Source: Salinibacterium sp. UTAS2018
GTDB taxonomy: Bacteria > Actinomycetota > Actinomycetes > Actinomycetales > Microbacteriaceae
Direction of reading: 5' to 3'
Assembly (NCBI RefSeq): GCF_004118935.1
Contig: NZ_CP035375.1
Location: 2,170,001-2,234,000, forward strand
Length of the DNA stretch: 64,000 bases
Shown here one piece after another: positions 51,345-60,153 of the stretch. Position 1 is the stretch's first letter, and every line of letters starts with the position of its first letter. Under the pieces are notes generated by a model. That model did not search any database. It was not told the DNA's origin and saw nothing but the letters and a program-made list of their open reading frames with translations. Position numbers and translations under genes: made by a program.

Positions 51345-52346
51345 TTAGCAGGTCACTGTGTGCAGCGACCATGTTAGGGGCCCGCCGATAACCACACCAG
51401 CGTATGGCATGTTGATTTGGATGCACTTTCCAGCAGCTGCGGCGGACTTGAACTGGTTCCCGAAGGCAAGGATTAGAGCACCTGAGACCACGCCGCAGGT
51501 CACCGCACCGGGCCCGCTAGCAATTAGGCCACAGAATGCGCTTAGTAGCGACGCGTAACCAGCGTTAGCTGCATTGGCAACCTGTTTGGTCTCCGACTTT
51601 GAAAACTTCATGGCCTGTCCCCACCAGAAGTACAGCGTTTGGGGGTCCGCGACGACAGGGTATGTGACAGGCTGGGCGTCTAGATCAACGACCTGGGTGA
51701 GTGTCCCCCCGGAGATTTCGTAGGATGTTGCCACATCCCTCCCCTCAGCGTCGACGGCCCATGGCGCGGCTACCTGCGCGATGGGAACTCCAGATTGGTC
51801 GGTAACTATCACCGCACCGGTCTGTGGGTCGGCTATCAGTTGCGCCTCGCCCTCGACGTCAAAAGTGTATTCGTACCGCTGAGGTGCGTTCTTATTAGAA
51901 ATAACTGTTGCAACCTGCACCGCGCCCGCTGATTTCCCCACCACCACGGTTTGGGAACCATTCTCGTTGTCGAATGAGACAGCGCCTGAAGGGTCAACGG
52001 TTGCCTCGCTACTCTCGGAGGCAAAGGGGAGAGTTAGGCCGACTTGAGGATTTCCCTCCGCACCCAAGCGGATGCTATCGGAGCTCAGCGCAGGCAACGT
52101 GATTGCGACGCCATTCTGCGCGAGAGCTGTCCTCTGCCCAGACGCTGTGGCCTCCATTGGGGAAGTGACGGCATCGCGCAGCACATCCATTTCGGCCGCG
52201 CTAGTTTGCTCCGCCACATTCTTTACTGCCGCTATCGGATCGTTGACGACCTGCGCAAAAGCCGGGCCGGGAGCCACGCCTACAGCAGCGATGCCGACAA
52301 CGATGGACGCCGCCATGCTCAGGGCGCTCTTAGGTAGAAAACGCAC
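51345..52346 (-). CDS. Secreted protein with YPVVADP motif and hydrophobic C-terminal region
   Basis: About 333 residues from the GTG at 52346 behind AAGGAG; the frame is open to 52412. A Sec signal peptide follows (KSALSMAASIVVGIAAVGVAPGPAFA, cleavage before QVV). The middle part has repeated beta-strand character and the YPVVADPQTLYFWW motif seen in many actinobacterial secreted proteins. The C-terminus has a long Gly/Ala hydrophobic stretch (AGYASLLSAFCGLIASGPGAVTCGVVSGALILAFG) and ends in HTVTC. Bacteriocin-like or surface-toxin function is possible; nothing is proven. Confidence 0.7.
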   Translation of the reverse strand: MRFLPKSALSMAASIVVGIAAVGVAPGPAFAQVVNDPIAAVKNVAEQTSAAEMDVLRDAVTSPMEATASGQRTALAQNGVAITLPALSSDSIRLGAEGNPQVGLTLPFASESSEATVDPSGAVSFDNENGSQTVVVGKSAGAVQVATVISNKNAPQRYEYTFDVEGEAQLIADPQTGAVIVTDQSGVPIAQVAAPWAVDAEGRDVATSYEISGGTLTQVVDLDAQPVTYPVVADPQTLYFWWGQAMKFSKSETKQVANAANAGYASLLSAFCGLIASGPGAVTCGVVSGALILAFGNQFKSAAAAGKCIQINMPYAGVVIGGPLTWSLHTVTC

Positions 52347-52485
52347 AATTTCTCCTTCGATCGTTCTGTGCGCAGTTCGGTAACCACACAACGAAAATTG
52401 ATATATATTCATTCAGCATAACAAGGGTAGAAGAAGGTGTCTATGGTTGATCCATGTTCCGAAGAACGCTCCAAGAATGGTGGCA

Positions 52486-53041
52486 ATGCGCACCTCGTAT
52501 GGACCGGCGTCGCGGAGGCTCTGAGCGAACCCGGCAACGATCTCGTCATGCGGGACTCGCTCACCACCGCCGAAACCGTCGAGGGCGGTTACGCGTTCAC
52601 GGGCACCAAGATCTTCACCTCGCTCTCCCCGGCAAGCACACCGAGGGCGATGGCAGCGAAACCCTCGTGCATGGTTTCGTCTCTCGCGATGAACCCGGCT
52701 GGCGCTCGCTCGGCGACTGGGACACCCTCGGCATGCGCGCCACCCAAAGCCACACGACAGTGTTGGATGGCGCCTTCGTTCCCGCGAACAGGGTCGCCCG
52801 CGTGCTGCCCGTCGGGCCCAACGCCGATCCGTTCATCTTCGCGGTGTTCGCGAACTTCTTGCCGCTCATCGCCTCCGTCTATGCGGGCCTCGCAGACCGC
52901 GCCCTCGAACTCGGGGTCGAAGAACTGCAGCAGCACGAGCGAACTCGCGCGCCTGCAACGCGATGTGCTCGCCGGCATCTACCACCCCTCGAACCCGGAG
53001 TCGATGTACAAGGCGGTCGCGAGCAACCTGTTCGGGAGTTA
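52486..53041 (+). pseudogene. Decayed copy of the acyl-CoA dehydrogenase gene
   Basis: This stretch matches 49952-50858 but with three internal deletions: roughly 77 bases near 52506, 25 bases near 52630 (a frameshift), and about 250 bases near 52931. The last junction lies in a shared GCAGC, so microhomology-type loss is likely. Over the best-conserved part (52522-52630) the two copies differ at about 6 of 110 bases. The N-terminal third is missing. Not functional as an enzyme. Confidence 0.88.
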
Positions 53042-53590
53042 GCCGCCGTTGATTGCGATGCTCACCCAGCCCAACAGCGCGAAAACAAGAGCGACGCCGC
53101 CGAGCGAGATTGCGATACGCGGTCGCTTGCCCAGAACTAGGTAGTACAGCGCGGTCGTGATGGGTGCGGTCCACGCTCCAGCCGCGATCATGAACATGCC
53201 CAGGAACACGGGAGTGTCTAGGTGGGTAATGAGCCCCGTAACTAAGACGGCGAGACCCGGCACGATCCCGAAGAGTGGACTCAGCGCGATGAAAAGTGCG
53301 ATGGGGAGTGCGCGAGCGGGAACCCGTGTGCTCAGCCACAACCATATCGGCACACCGAATAGGGCTGCTACCGGGAGGCCCACTGCGGTGACGCGGGCGA
53401 AAGCGTGCAGCAGCTCCGAGCCGGTCGAGCCGTAATAGGGAGTTCCCAGCACTACGAGCGCTGTGCCCAGAGCCAATGCCACCGCGACGCAGCCGAGAAC
53501 GGCGGCGATGTCCTTGGCGTTTCGGCGCGGGTGCGCGCTCGCTGGGATCGGAACACTATCGATGCGCTGTTCTGGTGCCGATGTCGTCAC
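53039..53590 (-). CDS. Integral membrane protein of unknown function
   Basis: A 183-residue protein with about five hydrophobic segments (AAVLGCVAVALALGTALVVLG, VTAVGLPVAALFGVPIWLWL, ALPIALFIALSPLFGIVPGLAVLVTGLI, and ISLGGVALVFALLGWVSIAI). No motif for a transporter family is recognised. Its stop overlaps the end of the decayed acyl-CoA dehydrogenase copy. The start ATG at 53590 fits. Confidence 0.7.
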   Translation of the reverse strand: MTTSAPEQRIDSVPIPASAHPRRNAKDIAAVLGCVAVALALGTALVVLGTPYYGSTGSELLHAFARVTAVGLPVAALFGVPIWLWLSTRVPARALPIALFIALSPLFGIVPGLAVLVTGLITHLDTPVFLGMFMIAAGAWTAPITTALYYLVLGKRPRIAISLGGVALVFALLGWVSIAINGG

Positions 53591-53642
53591 TGGTCCACAT
53601 CCCCTCGAGCCACCTCGAAATGTGACTCGTCCTCACTCGAGG

Positions 53643-56600
53643 TTACAGCGAAGCAACTTGCTCGCGCACCCCGAGTCGCAAGCTCACGTCGTCGTCGCGA
53701 CGCTCGTCGTCGTGGTGGCTCACGAGCACCACGATCTTGTCGGCGAGAGCCGTGCGCAGGTCGGTGATGAGTTGCTCGGCGCTCGCGGCATCCAAGTGGG
53801 CGGTCGGCTCGTCGAGAAGTACGACATCCGCCCGCGTCAGTAGAGTGCGGGCAACCGCCAACCGCTGACGCTCGCCGCCCGAGAGGCTTTCGCCCGCCGA
53901 GCCGACACGAGTGTCGAGGCCGCGGTCGAGCGAATCGAAGAGCGGACCAAGACCTACCTGACGCAGCACCGCGACGAGCTCCTGCTCGGTCGGCTGATCG
54001 TCGTGCGCGCGGCCCAACAGCAGGTTCGCGCGGATCGTTGAATCGAAGAGGTGCGACTCTTGCGGACACCACGTGACCGCCGCGCGCAATTGCGCTGGCG
54101 AGAGCTCCTGCGCATCCACCCCATTGAGGCTCCAGGAGCCAGCGGCCGCCGGAAGATACCCGAGCAGCGCCGCCAACAGCGTCGACTTACCTGCGCCTGA
54201 CGGACCCTCCACGACAAGCCACTCGCTGCGCTCCACCCGAGCGGTCGCGCCCGAGAACGCCAACGTTGGGCTCGAAGGCCAGCGGATGCCGAGCTCGCTC
54301 AGTTCGAGAACAGTCACGTCACCAAGGGGTTGGTCTGCGTTCGCGGCTTCCGCCTGCGCGCGGTGGCCGGCGCGCTTACCTGCAGCACCATCCGCACGCT
54401 CAACCCCCGCCGTAACCCCGCGCACCTTTGCCAGCGCGGCGCTGAGCGCCGGCCACTGCTGCACCGAGTCGACGAACGCGATCAGCGAGTCCACGAGCCC
54501 GATGGGGATAAGCACGAGCACCGCGACGATACCGATCGGAAGGGTGCCGGCGATGACGGCGGGCGCGGCGACGGGCAACATCGCGACGGCCGTGACGGAG
54601 CAGGCGAGTACGACGACGGCGTTGCCGATTCCCAGGGCGCGAGCGCTGCGGCGGGAGAGTGCACCGGCTTCGGCGTCGATGTGATCGAGGCGGGCGAGCA
54701 TCCGCCCACCAACACCGTTGGCGCGCAAGTCGGTCGCGGCACCGGTCATGGCGGCGAAGGCGCGCACGACGCGGGATTGCACTTCGGCGATGCCGTTGGC
54801 GGCCGAGCGGTCCACGATCACGGCGATGATGGGCGCCGCCACAAGCCCAACGGCGAGACCCGCGAGCAATACTGGCACAGCGGGCGCGTGCAGCAGGCCG
54901 ACCGCGATGAGGGCGGCAAGAGAAGTGCCGAGAGCAACAGCGGGAGGCAGCACCACGCGGGGAACAAGATCGCGCACGCGGTCAGACGCCGCAACGAGGT
55001 AGTCGAGGGCGACCCCGCCATTGGCGAGAGCACGCGAGCCGAGAGCGCGAGCACCCAGACCGTTCCACAGGGCAACCCGCAACTCGATGACCGACCCGAG
55101 CACAGCGCGGTGCGTGGCGAGGCGTTCGGCATAGCGCAGTGCCGCGCGACCGATTCCGAAGAACCGCACGCCCACAATGGCGACGAGCAAGAACATGATC
55201 GGCGGCTGCTCGCTGGCTCGCACGATCAACCAGCCGGAGAGGGCGGTGAGGGAGAGGGCGAAGAGGCTTGCGCCGGTGCCGAGAGCGATCGCTCCCACGA
55301 GGGTTCCGAGAGCGGGGCGCACAAACTCGAGCAGGCTGGCGAGAGTCGCGCGGGTGGTGCGCGGCGCGTCGAGAGCGTCAACATCCACGTCACCGTCGAC
55401 GGTGAGCGGGTCGACGCGCGCTTCAACGGCACGGGTTCCGCCCGAAGTGCCCACCGCCACAACCTGATCGGCCAGCGCCGCGATTCCCGTTTCGTGAGAA
55501 GCAACGATCACTGTGACGGGACGACCACGAAGCTCAGCAAGCGCTGCTTCCACACGCGCAGCGGATGCCGGATCCAAGTGTGCGGTCGGCTCATCGAGCA
55601 GCAACAGGGTGGCGCCCGCTTCGACGCGCAGCAGCCCGCGCGCGACGGCGATGCGGCGCAACTCGCCGGGACTCACCTGGCGCGGATCGGCATCCGCGAC
55701 ACCGGTGAGACCGAGGTCGAGCAGCACCGAACGAATGGCTTTCTCATCGTTGCTGTACAGGCGAAGCTCGTCGAGCACGGTGTCAGCAACGGTGTGCGGA
55801 TGCTGCGGAACCCACGCCACGCGGGAAACGTCGATGCCCCACACGCTGCCGCCGCTGGGCTCGCGATTGCCCGCAAGAACCTCAAGGACACTGGATTTTC
55901 CGCTACCGCTTGGCCCATCAAGAGCCGTGATGGTGCCGGGCGCGGCACGGAAGTTGAGCTTGTCCACAGCGGGCCGCGCACGACCCTCATAAGAGATGCT
56001 GAGGTCGACGACCCGGAAGCCGCCGGCACTCTGGCGGTGCTCCCGAGCGCGCGGTGCGTCGATGATGGTGCGGGCGCGGCGCAGAGCAGTGAGCCCATTC
56101 TCGGAGGAGTGGAACGCGGCACCCAGATCGCGGAAGGGCGCGAAGCACTCGGGCGCGAGCACGAGAGCGATGAGGCCGACGGTGAGGGAGAGCTGACCAT
56201 CCACGAGTCGAACGCCGACGAAGACAGCGACGACCGCGACCGAAATGGTGGCGATGAGTTCGAGCACGAGCGCCGAGAGAAACGCGGTACGCAGGGTCTC
56301 CATCGTCTTTGTGCGGTTCTCGGCGGAGATCGTGCGCAGTGCCTTCGACTGTTCAGCAACCCGGCCAAGGCCGACGAGAACCGGAAGGCCGCGGGCCAAT
56401 TCAACCAAGTGATCCGAGAGGCGTTCGAGGCTGGCGCTGGCCGCCTCGGCACGCTCGCGCGTGTGACCGCCCACAAGAATCATGAACACCGGCACAAGCG
56501 GAACGGTCAGCACGATGATGAGCGCGCTCACCCAGTCGACCGAGAGGATGCGGGCACCAATCAGCAGCGGAACCGTTGCGGTCGTGACGATCGCCGGCAG

Positions 56601-56999
56601 CACTACGCGAAAGTAGTTGTCGAGCTCATCGAGCCCCACGGTCGCGATCGCGGTGCTTGCGCCCGAGCGGGCGTCGGAGCCGGTGAGTACTCGCTCCGCG
56701 AGTTCGTGGCGCAGAGACTCCTTGGCGCCGAGCGCCGCGCGGGTCGCGAAACTCTCCGTCGCCCAGGCGGTAGCCGCGCGGAGAAGCCCGGCTGCAATAC
56801 CGAGAATGATCGCGAACTGCCAGGCTGCGGCATCCGCTTCGATAACGCCGACGACACCGCGAGCGACAGCCTCGGCCATAAGCACGAGGGCCAATCCCTT
56901 GAGGGAAGCCAGTAAACCCAGCCCGAACAGTGTGTGCACACCGCCCGGGCCGAAGCCTGCTGCAAGTCGTTCTTGGAGTTTGGCTCTCATGCCCTCCAT
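53643..56999 (-). CDS. cydDC: Fused CydDC thiol-reductant ABC exporter
   Basis: A 1118-residue fusion of two half-transporters. Each half has six membrane helices followed by an ATPase: N-half Walker A GPSGSGKSS with unusual signature VSPGELRRIAVARGLL and Walker B LLLLDEPTAHLD; C-half Walker A GPSGAGKST, signature LSGGERQRLAVARTLL and Walker B VVLLDEPTAHLD. CydDC exports cysteine/glutathione and is needed for assembly of cytochrome bd. It lies 6 bases after cydB, so it is co-expressed. Fusion is known in Actinobacteria. Confidence 0.92.
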   Translation of the reverse strand: MEGMRAKLQERLAAGFGPGGVHTLFGLGLLASLKGLALVLMAEAVARGVVGVIEADAAAWQFAIILGIAAGLLRAATAWATESFATRAALGAKESLRHELAERVLTGSDARSGASTAIATVGLDELDNYFRVVLPAIVTTATVPLLIGARILSVDWVSALIIVLTVPLVPVFMILVGGHTRERAEAASASLERLSDHLVELARGLPVLVGLGRVAEQSKALRTISAENRTKTMETLRTAFLSALVLELIATISVAVVAVFVGVRLVDGQLSLTVGLIALVLAPECFAPFRDLGAAFHSSENGLTALRRARTIIDAPRAREHRQSAGGFRVVDLSISYEGRARPAVDKLNFRAAPGTITALDGPSGSGKSSVLEVLAGNREPSGGSVWGIDVSRVAWVPQHPHTVADTVLDELRLYSNDEKAIRSVLLDLGLTGVADADPRQVSPGELRRIAVARGLLRVEAGATLLLLDEPTAHLDPASAARVEAALAELRGRPVTVIVASHETGIAALADQVVAVGTSGGTRAVEARVDPLTVDGDVDVDALDAPRTTRATLASLLEFVRPALGTLVGAIALGTGASLFALSLTALSGWLIVRASEQPPIMFLLVAIVGVRFFGIGRAALRYAERLATHRAVLGSVIELRVALWNGLGARALGSRALANGGVALDYLVAASDRVRDLVPRVVLPPAVALGTSLAALIAVGLLHAPAVPVLLAGLAVGLVAAPIIAVIVDRSAANGIAEVQSRVVRAFAAMTGAATDLRANGVGGRMLARLDHIDAEAGALSRRSARALGIGNAVVVLACSVTAVAMLPVAAPAVIAGTLPIGIVAVLVLIPIGLVDSLIAFVDSVQQWPALSAALAKVRGVTAGVERADGAAGKRAGHRAQAEAANADQPLGDVTVLELSELGIRWPSSPTLAFSGATARVERSEWLVVEGPSGAGKSTLLAALLGYLPAAAGSWSLNGVDAQELSPAQLRAAVTWCPQESHLFDSTIRANLLLGRAHDDQPTEQELVAVLRQVGLGPLFDSLDRGLDTRVGSAGESLSGGERQRLAVARTLLTRADVVLLDEPTAHLDAASAEQLITDLRTALADKIVVLVSHHDDERRDDDVSLRLGVREQVASL

Positions 57000-57005
57000 C
57001 GTGCC

Positions 57006-58067
57006 CTAGCTAGCTGAAGACGAGGAGGCGCTAGCTGACGAAGCGGAGGCAACCGCGGGCTTTACATCGTGAGCCTCCGGGAGGTGGTGCACGCTCAGGC
57101 GGTTGCGGAACACCCAGTACGTCCAACCCTGGTAGACGAACACCAATGGCAGACCGATCGCCGTCACGATGCTCATTACGCCAAGCGTATATTCACCGCT
57201 TGCTGCGTTGGCGATGGTCAGGTCGAACGCGGGGTCGATCGTCGACGGCAGCACTACGGGATAGACCGCGGCGAAGATGGATGATGCACCAGCGACCAAG
57301 AACGCCGCGACGCCCACGAAAGCCCAGCCTTCACGCCCGGCACGCGCACTGATCCAGCCGAAGACGACCGCGATCACCGCGACCACAACGAGTGCCCACG
57401 TGATGGGGGTGCCGTGCTGGAACTGGATGATCAGCACCCACGCCACGATCGGCAGCAGCGCAACGGGGCTCCAGCGCACGACGAAACTGCGGGCGCGGAC
57501 GCGCACGTCGCCGTCGGTCTTGAGGCCGAGGAAGACGGAGGCGTGAACGAGCGCGAAGCCGATAACCGCGAGGCCACCGAGGACGGCATACGGGGTGAAC
57601 CACGCGAAAGCGCCGCCAACGCGGTCACCGTTGGCATCGATCGGGAGGCCGGTGGTGGTCAGCGCGAGCGCCGCACCGATACCGAAAGCCGAACCGAGGG
57701 AGCCGAGCCCGAGCGCGCGGTCCCACCACATACGCCATTTGTCAGTGGAACCCTTACCGCGGTACTCGATCGCTACGGCGCGGAAGATCAGGCTCACGAG
57801 CACGATCGTCAGCGGGATGTAGAGCGCCGAGAAGAGCGATGCATACCAAAACGGGAATGCAGCGAACGTGGCGGCTCCGGCGGTGATCAGCCAGACCTCG
57901 TTACCGTCCCAGACCGGGCCGATGGCATTGAGCATGAGGCGACGTTCGCGGTCCTTGTGGGTACTGAAAAGCAACAGCATCCCGACGCCGAGGTCGAAGC
58001 CCTCGAGAAGGAGGTAGCCGATCCACAAAGCGGCGATCGCGATAAACCAGATTGTTGGAAGATCCAT
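57006..58067 (-). CDS. cydB: Cytochrome bd ubiquinol oxidase subunit II
   Basis: A 353-residue CydB with about eight to nine membrane helices and the family start WFIAIAALWIGYLLLEGFDLGVGMLL, then RRLMLNAIGPVWDGNEVWLI. The end has an odd low-complexity Ser/Ala run (ASASSASASSSSAS). It lies between cydA (18 bases) and cydDC (6 bases). Confidence 0.95.
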   Translation of the reverse strand: MDLPTIWFIAIAALWIGYLLLEGFDLGVGMLLLFSTHKDRERRLMLNAIGPVWDGNEVWLITAGAATFAAFPFWYASLFSALYIPLTIVLVSLIFRAVAIEYRGKGSTDKWRMWWDRALGLGSLGSAFGIGAALALTTTGLPIDANGDRVGGAFAWFTPYAVLGGLAVIGFALVHASVFLGLKTDGDVRVRARSFVVRWSPVALLPIVAWVLIIQFQHGTPITWALVVVAVIAVVFGWISARAGREGWAFVGVAAFLVAGASSIFAAVYPVVLPSTIDPAFDLTIANAASGEYTLGVMSIVTAIGLPLVFVYQGWTYWVFRNRLSVHHLPEAHDVKPAVASASSASASSSSAS

Positions 58068-58085
58068 GAGTAGCTGCCCTTCTGC

Positions 58086-59675
58086 TTAGTAGGCGAACGC
58101 GAGAACGTCGTCGCGCTTGTCTGGTTTGTTGGGATCGTCGGGGTCGCTGCCGTCGTCTTCTGGATGCCCGAGCTCAGGCATTGCCGAGGCGACGCCACCG
58201 CGTACGTACTTGACCAGCAGCTTGATCTCGAAGACCATCAGGAAGGCATAGACGAGAGCAAGCGCGGCGAGCGAGAAGATTATCTCTTCGCCGCTGACAC
58301 CGGGGGAGACGGCGGCGGCGGTGAACATGTAGACACCGTCAATGCCACCGGGCGTCGGGTTGGGCACGACCACGAACGGTTGGCGGCCCATCTCGGTGAA
58401 GACCCAGCCGGCGATGTTGGCGCCGAAGGGGGCTGCGATGCTGAGCAGCGCTGTTCCCATGAGGAACTTCGACCGCGGCACGGTGCCCTTGCGAACGATC
58501 CAGAGCGTAAGGGCTGCAAACCCTGCCGCGAGCATCCCGAAGCCGATCATGAGGCGGAAGCCCCAGTAGGTGACCTCCATGAGAGGGAGGTAGTCGATCT
58601 CCTGGCCGGCACGCTCGCCATACAGCGGGTCATCGGGGAGGTTGGTGCCGTACAACTCTTGGTACTGCGGGATGAGGGTGTTCACACCCTGAATTTCGGT
58701 ATCGAAGTCGCCGTGAGCGAGAAACGAGAGCAACCCGGGAATTTCAATAATGCCCACGACATCTTCACAGTCTTGGCCTCCGAGCGGGCCAATCGAAAGC
58801 ACTGAGAAGCTCGTGCCGTCGTGGCACGCGGCTTCAGCGGCTGCCATCTTCAGGGGCTGCTGTTCAAACATGAGCTTGGCCTGAAGGTCACCGGTAATGG
58901 AGAGCGCACCGAACCCGAGGATCGCGATGACGGCACCGATGCGGATGCTCTTGATCCAGACGCTGTGGTCCTTGCGGTCGCGGCCGGGGATGCTGAGGTT
59001 TTCGCCGACGACGACGCGTCCGGTGGCATCCACCGTGTCGATTCCGTCGCGACGGCGCTGCCAGAGCTGGTACCAGGAGATGCCGACGACGAAGCCAGCA
59101 CCGACGGCGATAGCACCGGTGACCGTGTGAGAGAAAGCGGAGAGGGCGGTGTTATTGGTGAGCACGGCCCAAATGTCGGTCATGACGGGGCGGCCATCGA
59201 TGAGTTCAACACCAACCGGGTGCTGCATCCACGAGTTCGCCACGATGATGAAGAAGGCGGAAACGATCGAGCCGGCAACAGCGATCCAGAGGGTTGCAAG
59301 GTGAAGCTTCTTGGGGAGGCGGCTCCAGCCAAAAATCCAGAGGCCAAGGAAGACGGACTCGAAGAAGAACGCGAGCAGGCCTTCCATCGCGAGCGGTGCG
59401 CCGAAGACGTCACCAACGTAACGGGAATACTCGCTCCACGCCATGCCGAACTGGAACTCCTGAACGAGGCCCGTGGCCACACCCATGATGAAGTTGATGA
59501 GGTACAACTTGCCCCAGAACTTGGTCATGCGCAGCCACTTTTCATCGCCGGTGCGCACCCACTGGGTTTGCATGAGCGCAACGATAGGGCCGAGACCCAA
59601 CGTGAGCGGAACCATGATGAAGTGGTAAACGGTGGTAATTCCGAATTGCCATCTGGCGATCTCTAGGGGGTCCAC
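58086..59675 (-). CDS. cydA: Cytochrome bd ubiquinol oxidase subunit I
   Basis: A 529-residue CydA from the GTG at 59675, behind AGGA. Helix and heme-ligand regions are visible: IARWQFGITTVYHFIMVPLTLGLGPIVALMQT near the N-terminus (His18), NFIMGVATGLVQEFQFGMAWSEYSRYVGDVFGAPLAMEGLLAFFFES, AFSHTVTGAIAVG, and GFRLMIGFGMLAAG. The quinol-binding loop is of the short type. It is the first gene of the cydA-cydB-cydDC operon, whose promoter region carries three putative BlaI-type sites. Confidence 0.95.
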   Translation of the reverse strand: MDPLEIARWQFGITTVYHFIMVPLTLGLGPIVALMQTQWVRTGDEKWLRMTKFWGKLYLINFIMGVATGLVQEFQFGMAWSEYSRYVGDVFGAPLAMEGLLAFFFESVFLGLWIFGWSRLPKKLHLATLWIAVAGSIVSAFFIIVANSWMQHPVGVELIDGRPVMTDIWAVLTNNTALSAFSHTVTGAIAVGAGFVVGISWYQLWQRRRDGIDTVDATGRVVVGENLSIPGRDRKDHSVWIKSIRIGAVIAILGFGALSITGDLQAKLMFEQQPLKMAAAEAACHDGTSFSVLSIGPLGGQDCEDVVGIIEIPGLLSFLAHGDFDTEIQGVNTLIPQYQELYGTNLPDDPLYGERAGQEIDYLPLMEVTYWGFRLMIGFGMLAAGFAALTLWIVRKGTVPRSKFLMGTALLSIAAPFGANIAGWVFTEMGRQPFVVVPNPTPGGIDGVYMFTAAAVSPGVSGEEIIFSLAALALVYAFLMVFEIKLLVKYVRGGVASAMPELGHPEDDGSDPDDPNKPDKRDDVLAFAY

Positions 59676-59707
59676 TCCTGGCCTCTCTCTGGCGAACTGT
59701 CGCGCTA

Positions 59708-59726
59708 GTTCTACATCCCGTAGAAC
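59708..59726. promoter_or_regulatory. BlaI-type operator, site 1
   Basis: GTTCTAC-ATCCC-GTAGAAC (59708-59726) is a perfect 7-bp inverted repeat with a 5-base spacer, 33 bases upstream of the cydA start. BlaI/MecI-family operators are of this palindromic kind. Confidence 0.75.
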
Positions 59727-59739
59727 CTCTATGTATACA

Positions 59740-59759
59740 TTTCTACACCTTCGTAGAAA
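59740..59759. promoter_or_regulatory. BlaI-type operator, site 2
   Basis: TTTCTAC (59740-59746) and GTAGAAA (59753-59759) are exact reverse complements with a 6-base spacer. It lies between the cydA and blaI starts. Confidence 0.75.
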
Positions 59760-59763
59760 CTAT

Positions 59764-59780
59764 TTCTACTTAGGGTAGAA
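59764..59780. promoter_or_regulatory. BlaI-type operator, site 3
   Basis: TTCTAC (59764-59769) and GTAGAA (59775-59780) flank TTAGG. It overlaps a possible -10 box TAGAAT (59776-59781) for the regulator gene, and a transcript starting near 59788 would be leaderless. Confidence 0.7.
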
Positions 59781-59788
59781 TTGCTTGC

Positions 59789-60151
59789 ATGAACTCCCTT
59801 GGTGAACTCGAGCGCAGCGTCATGGACCTGCTGTGGGCGAGCGCTGAAGGCCTCTCGGCTTACGATCTGCAGGCCGAGCTGGCTGGTCCAGACGGTACTG
59901 GGCGTGAGCTCGCAGCGACGACCATCCTGACTGTGCTCTCGCGGCTCGAAAAGAAGAACTTCGTCGTGCGGGAGCGTGACCTGCGGCCGCACCGTTACCG
60001 TGCAGCCTCCGGTCGTGAATCTCACATGGCCGACCTCATGCACGAAGTGCTGGGTGGGGCGAATGACCGTACCGCTGTGCTTGAACGCTTTGTGGGCCAG
60101 GTGTCCAACGAAGAAGCCGAGACCCTCCGCCGCATTCTCGCCGGTCGCTAA
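59789..60151 (+). CDS. blaI: BlaI/MecI/CopY family transcriptional repressor
   Basis: A 120-residue penicillinase-repressor-family protein with winged helix (LGELERSVMDLLWAS ... DGTGRELAATTILTVLSRLEKKNFVVRERDLRPHRYRA). It is followed, after 2 bases, by an M56-type metalloprotease that may inactivate it by cleavage. It is divergent from cydABDC across three palindromes, so it likely controls both itself and cytochrome bd. This is inferred. Confidence 0.9.
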   Translation: MNSLGELERSVMDLLWASAEGLSAYDLQAELAGPDGTGRELAATTILTVLSRLEKKNFVVRERDLRPHRYRAASGRESHMADLMHEVLGGANDRTAVLERFVGQVSNEEAETLRRILAGR

Positions 60152-60153
60152 GA

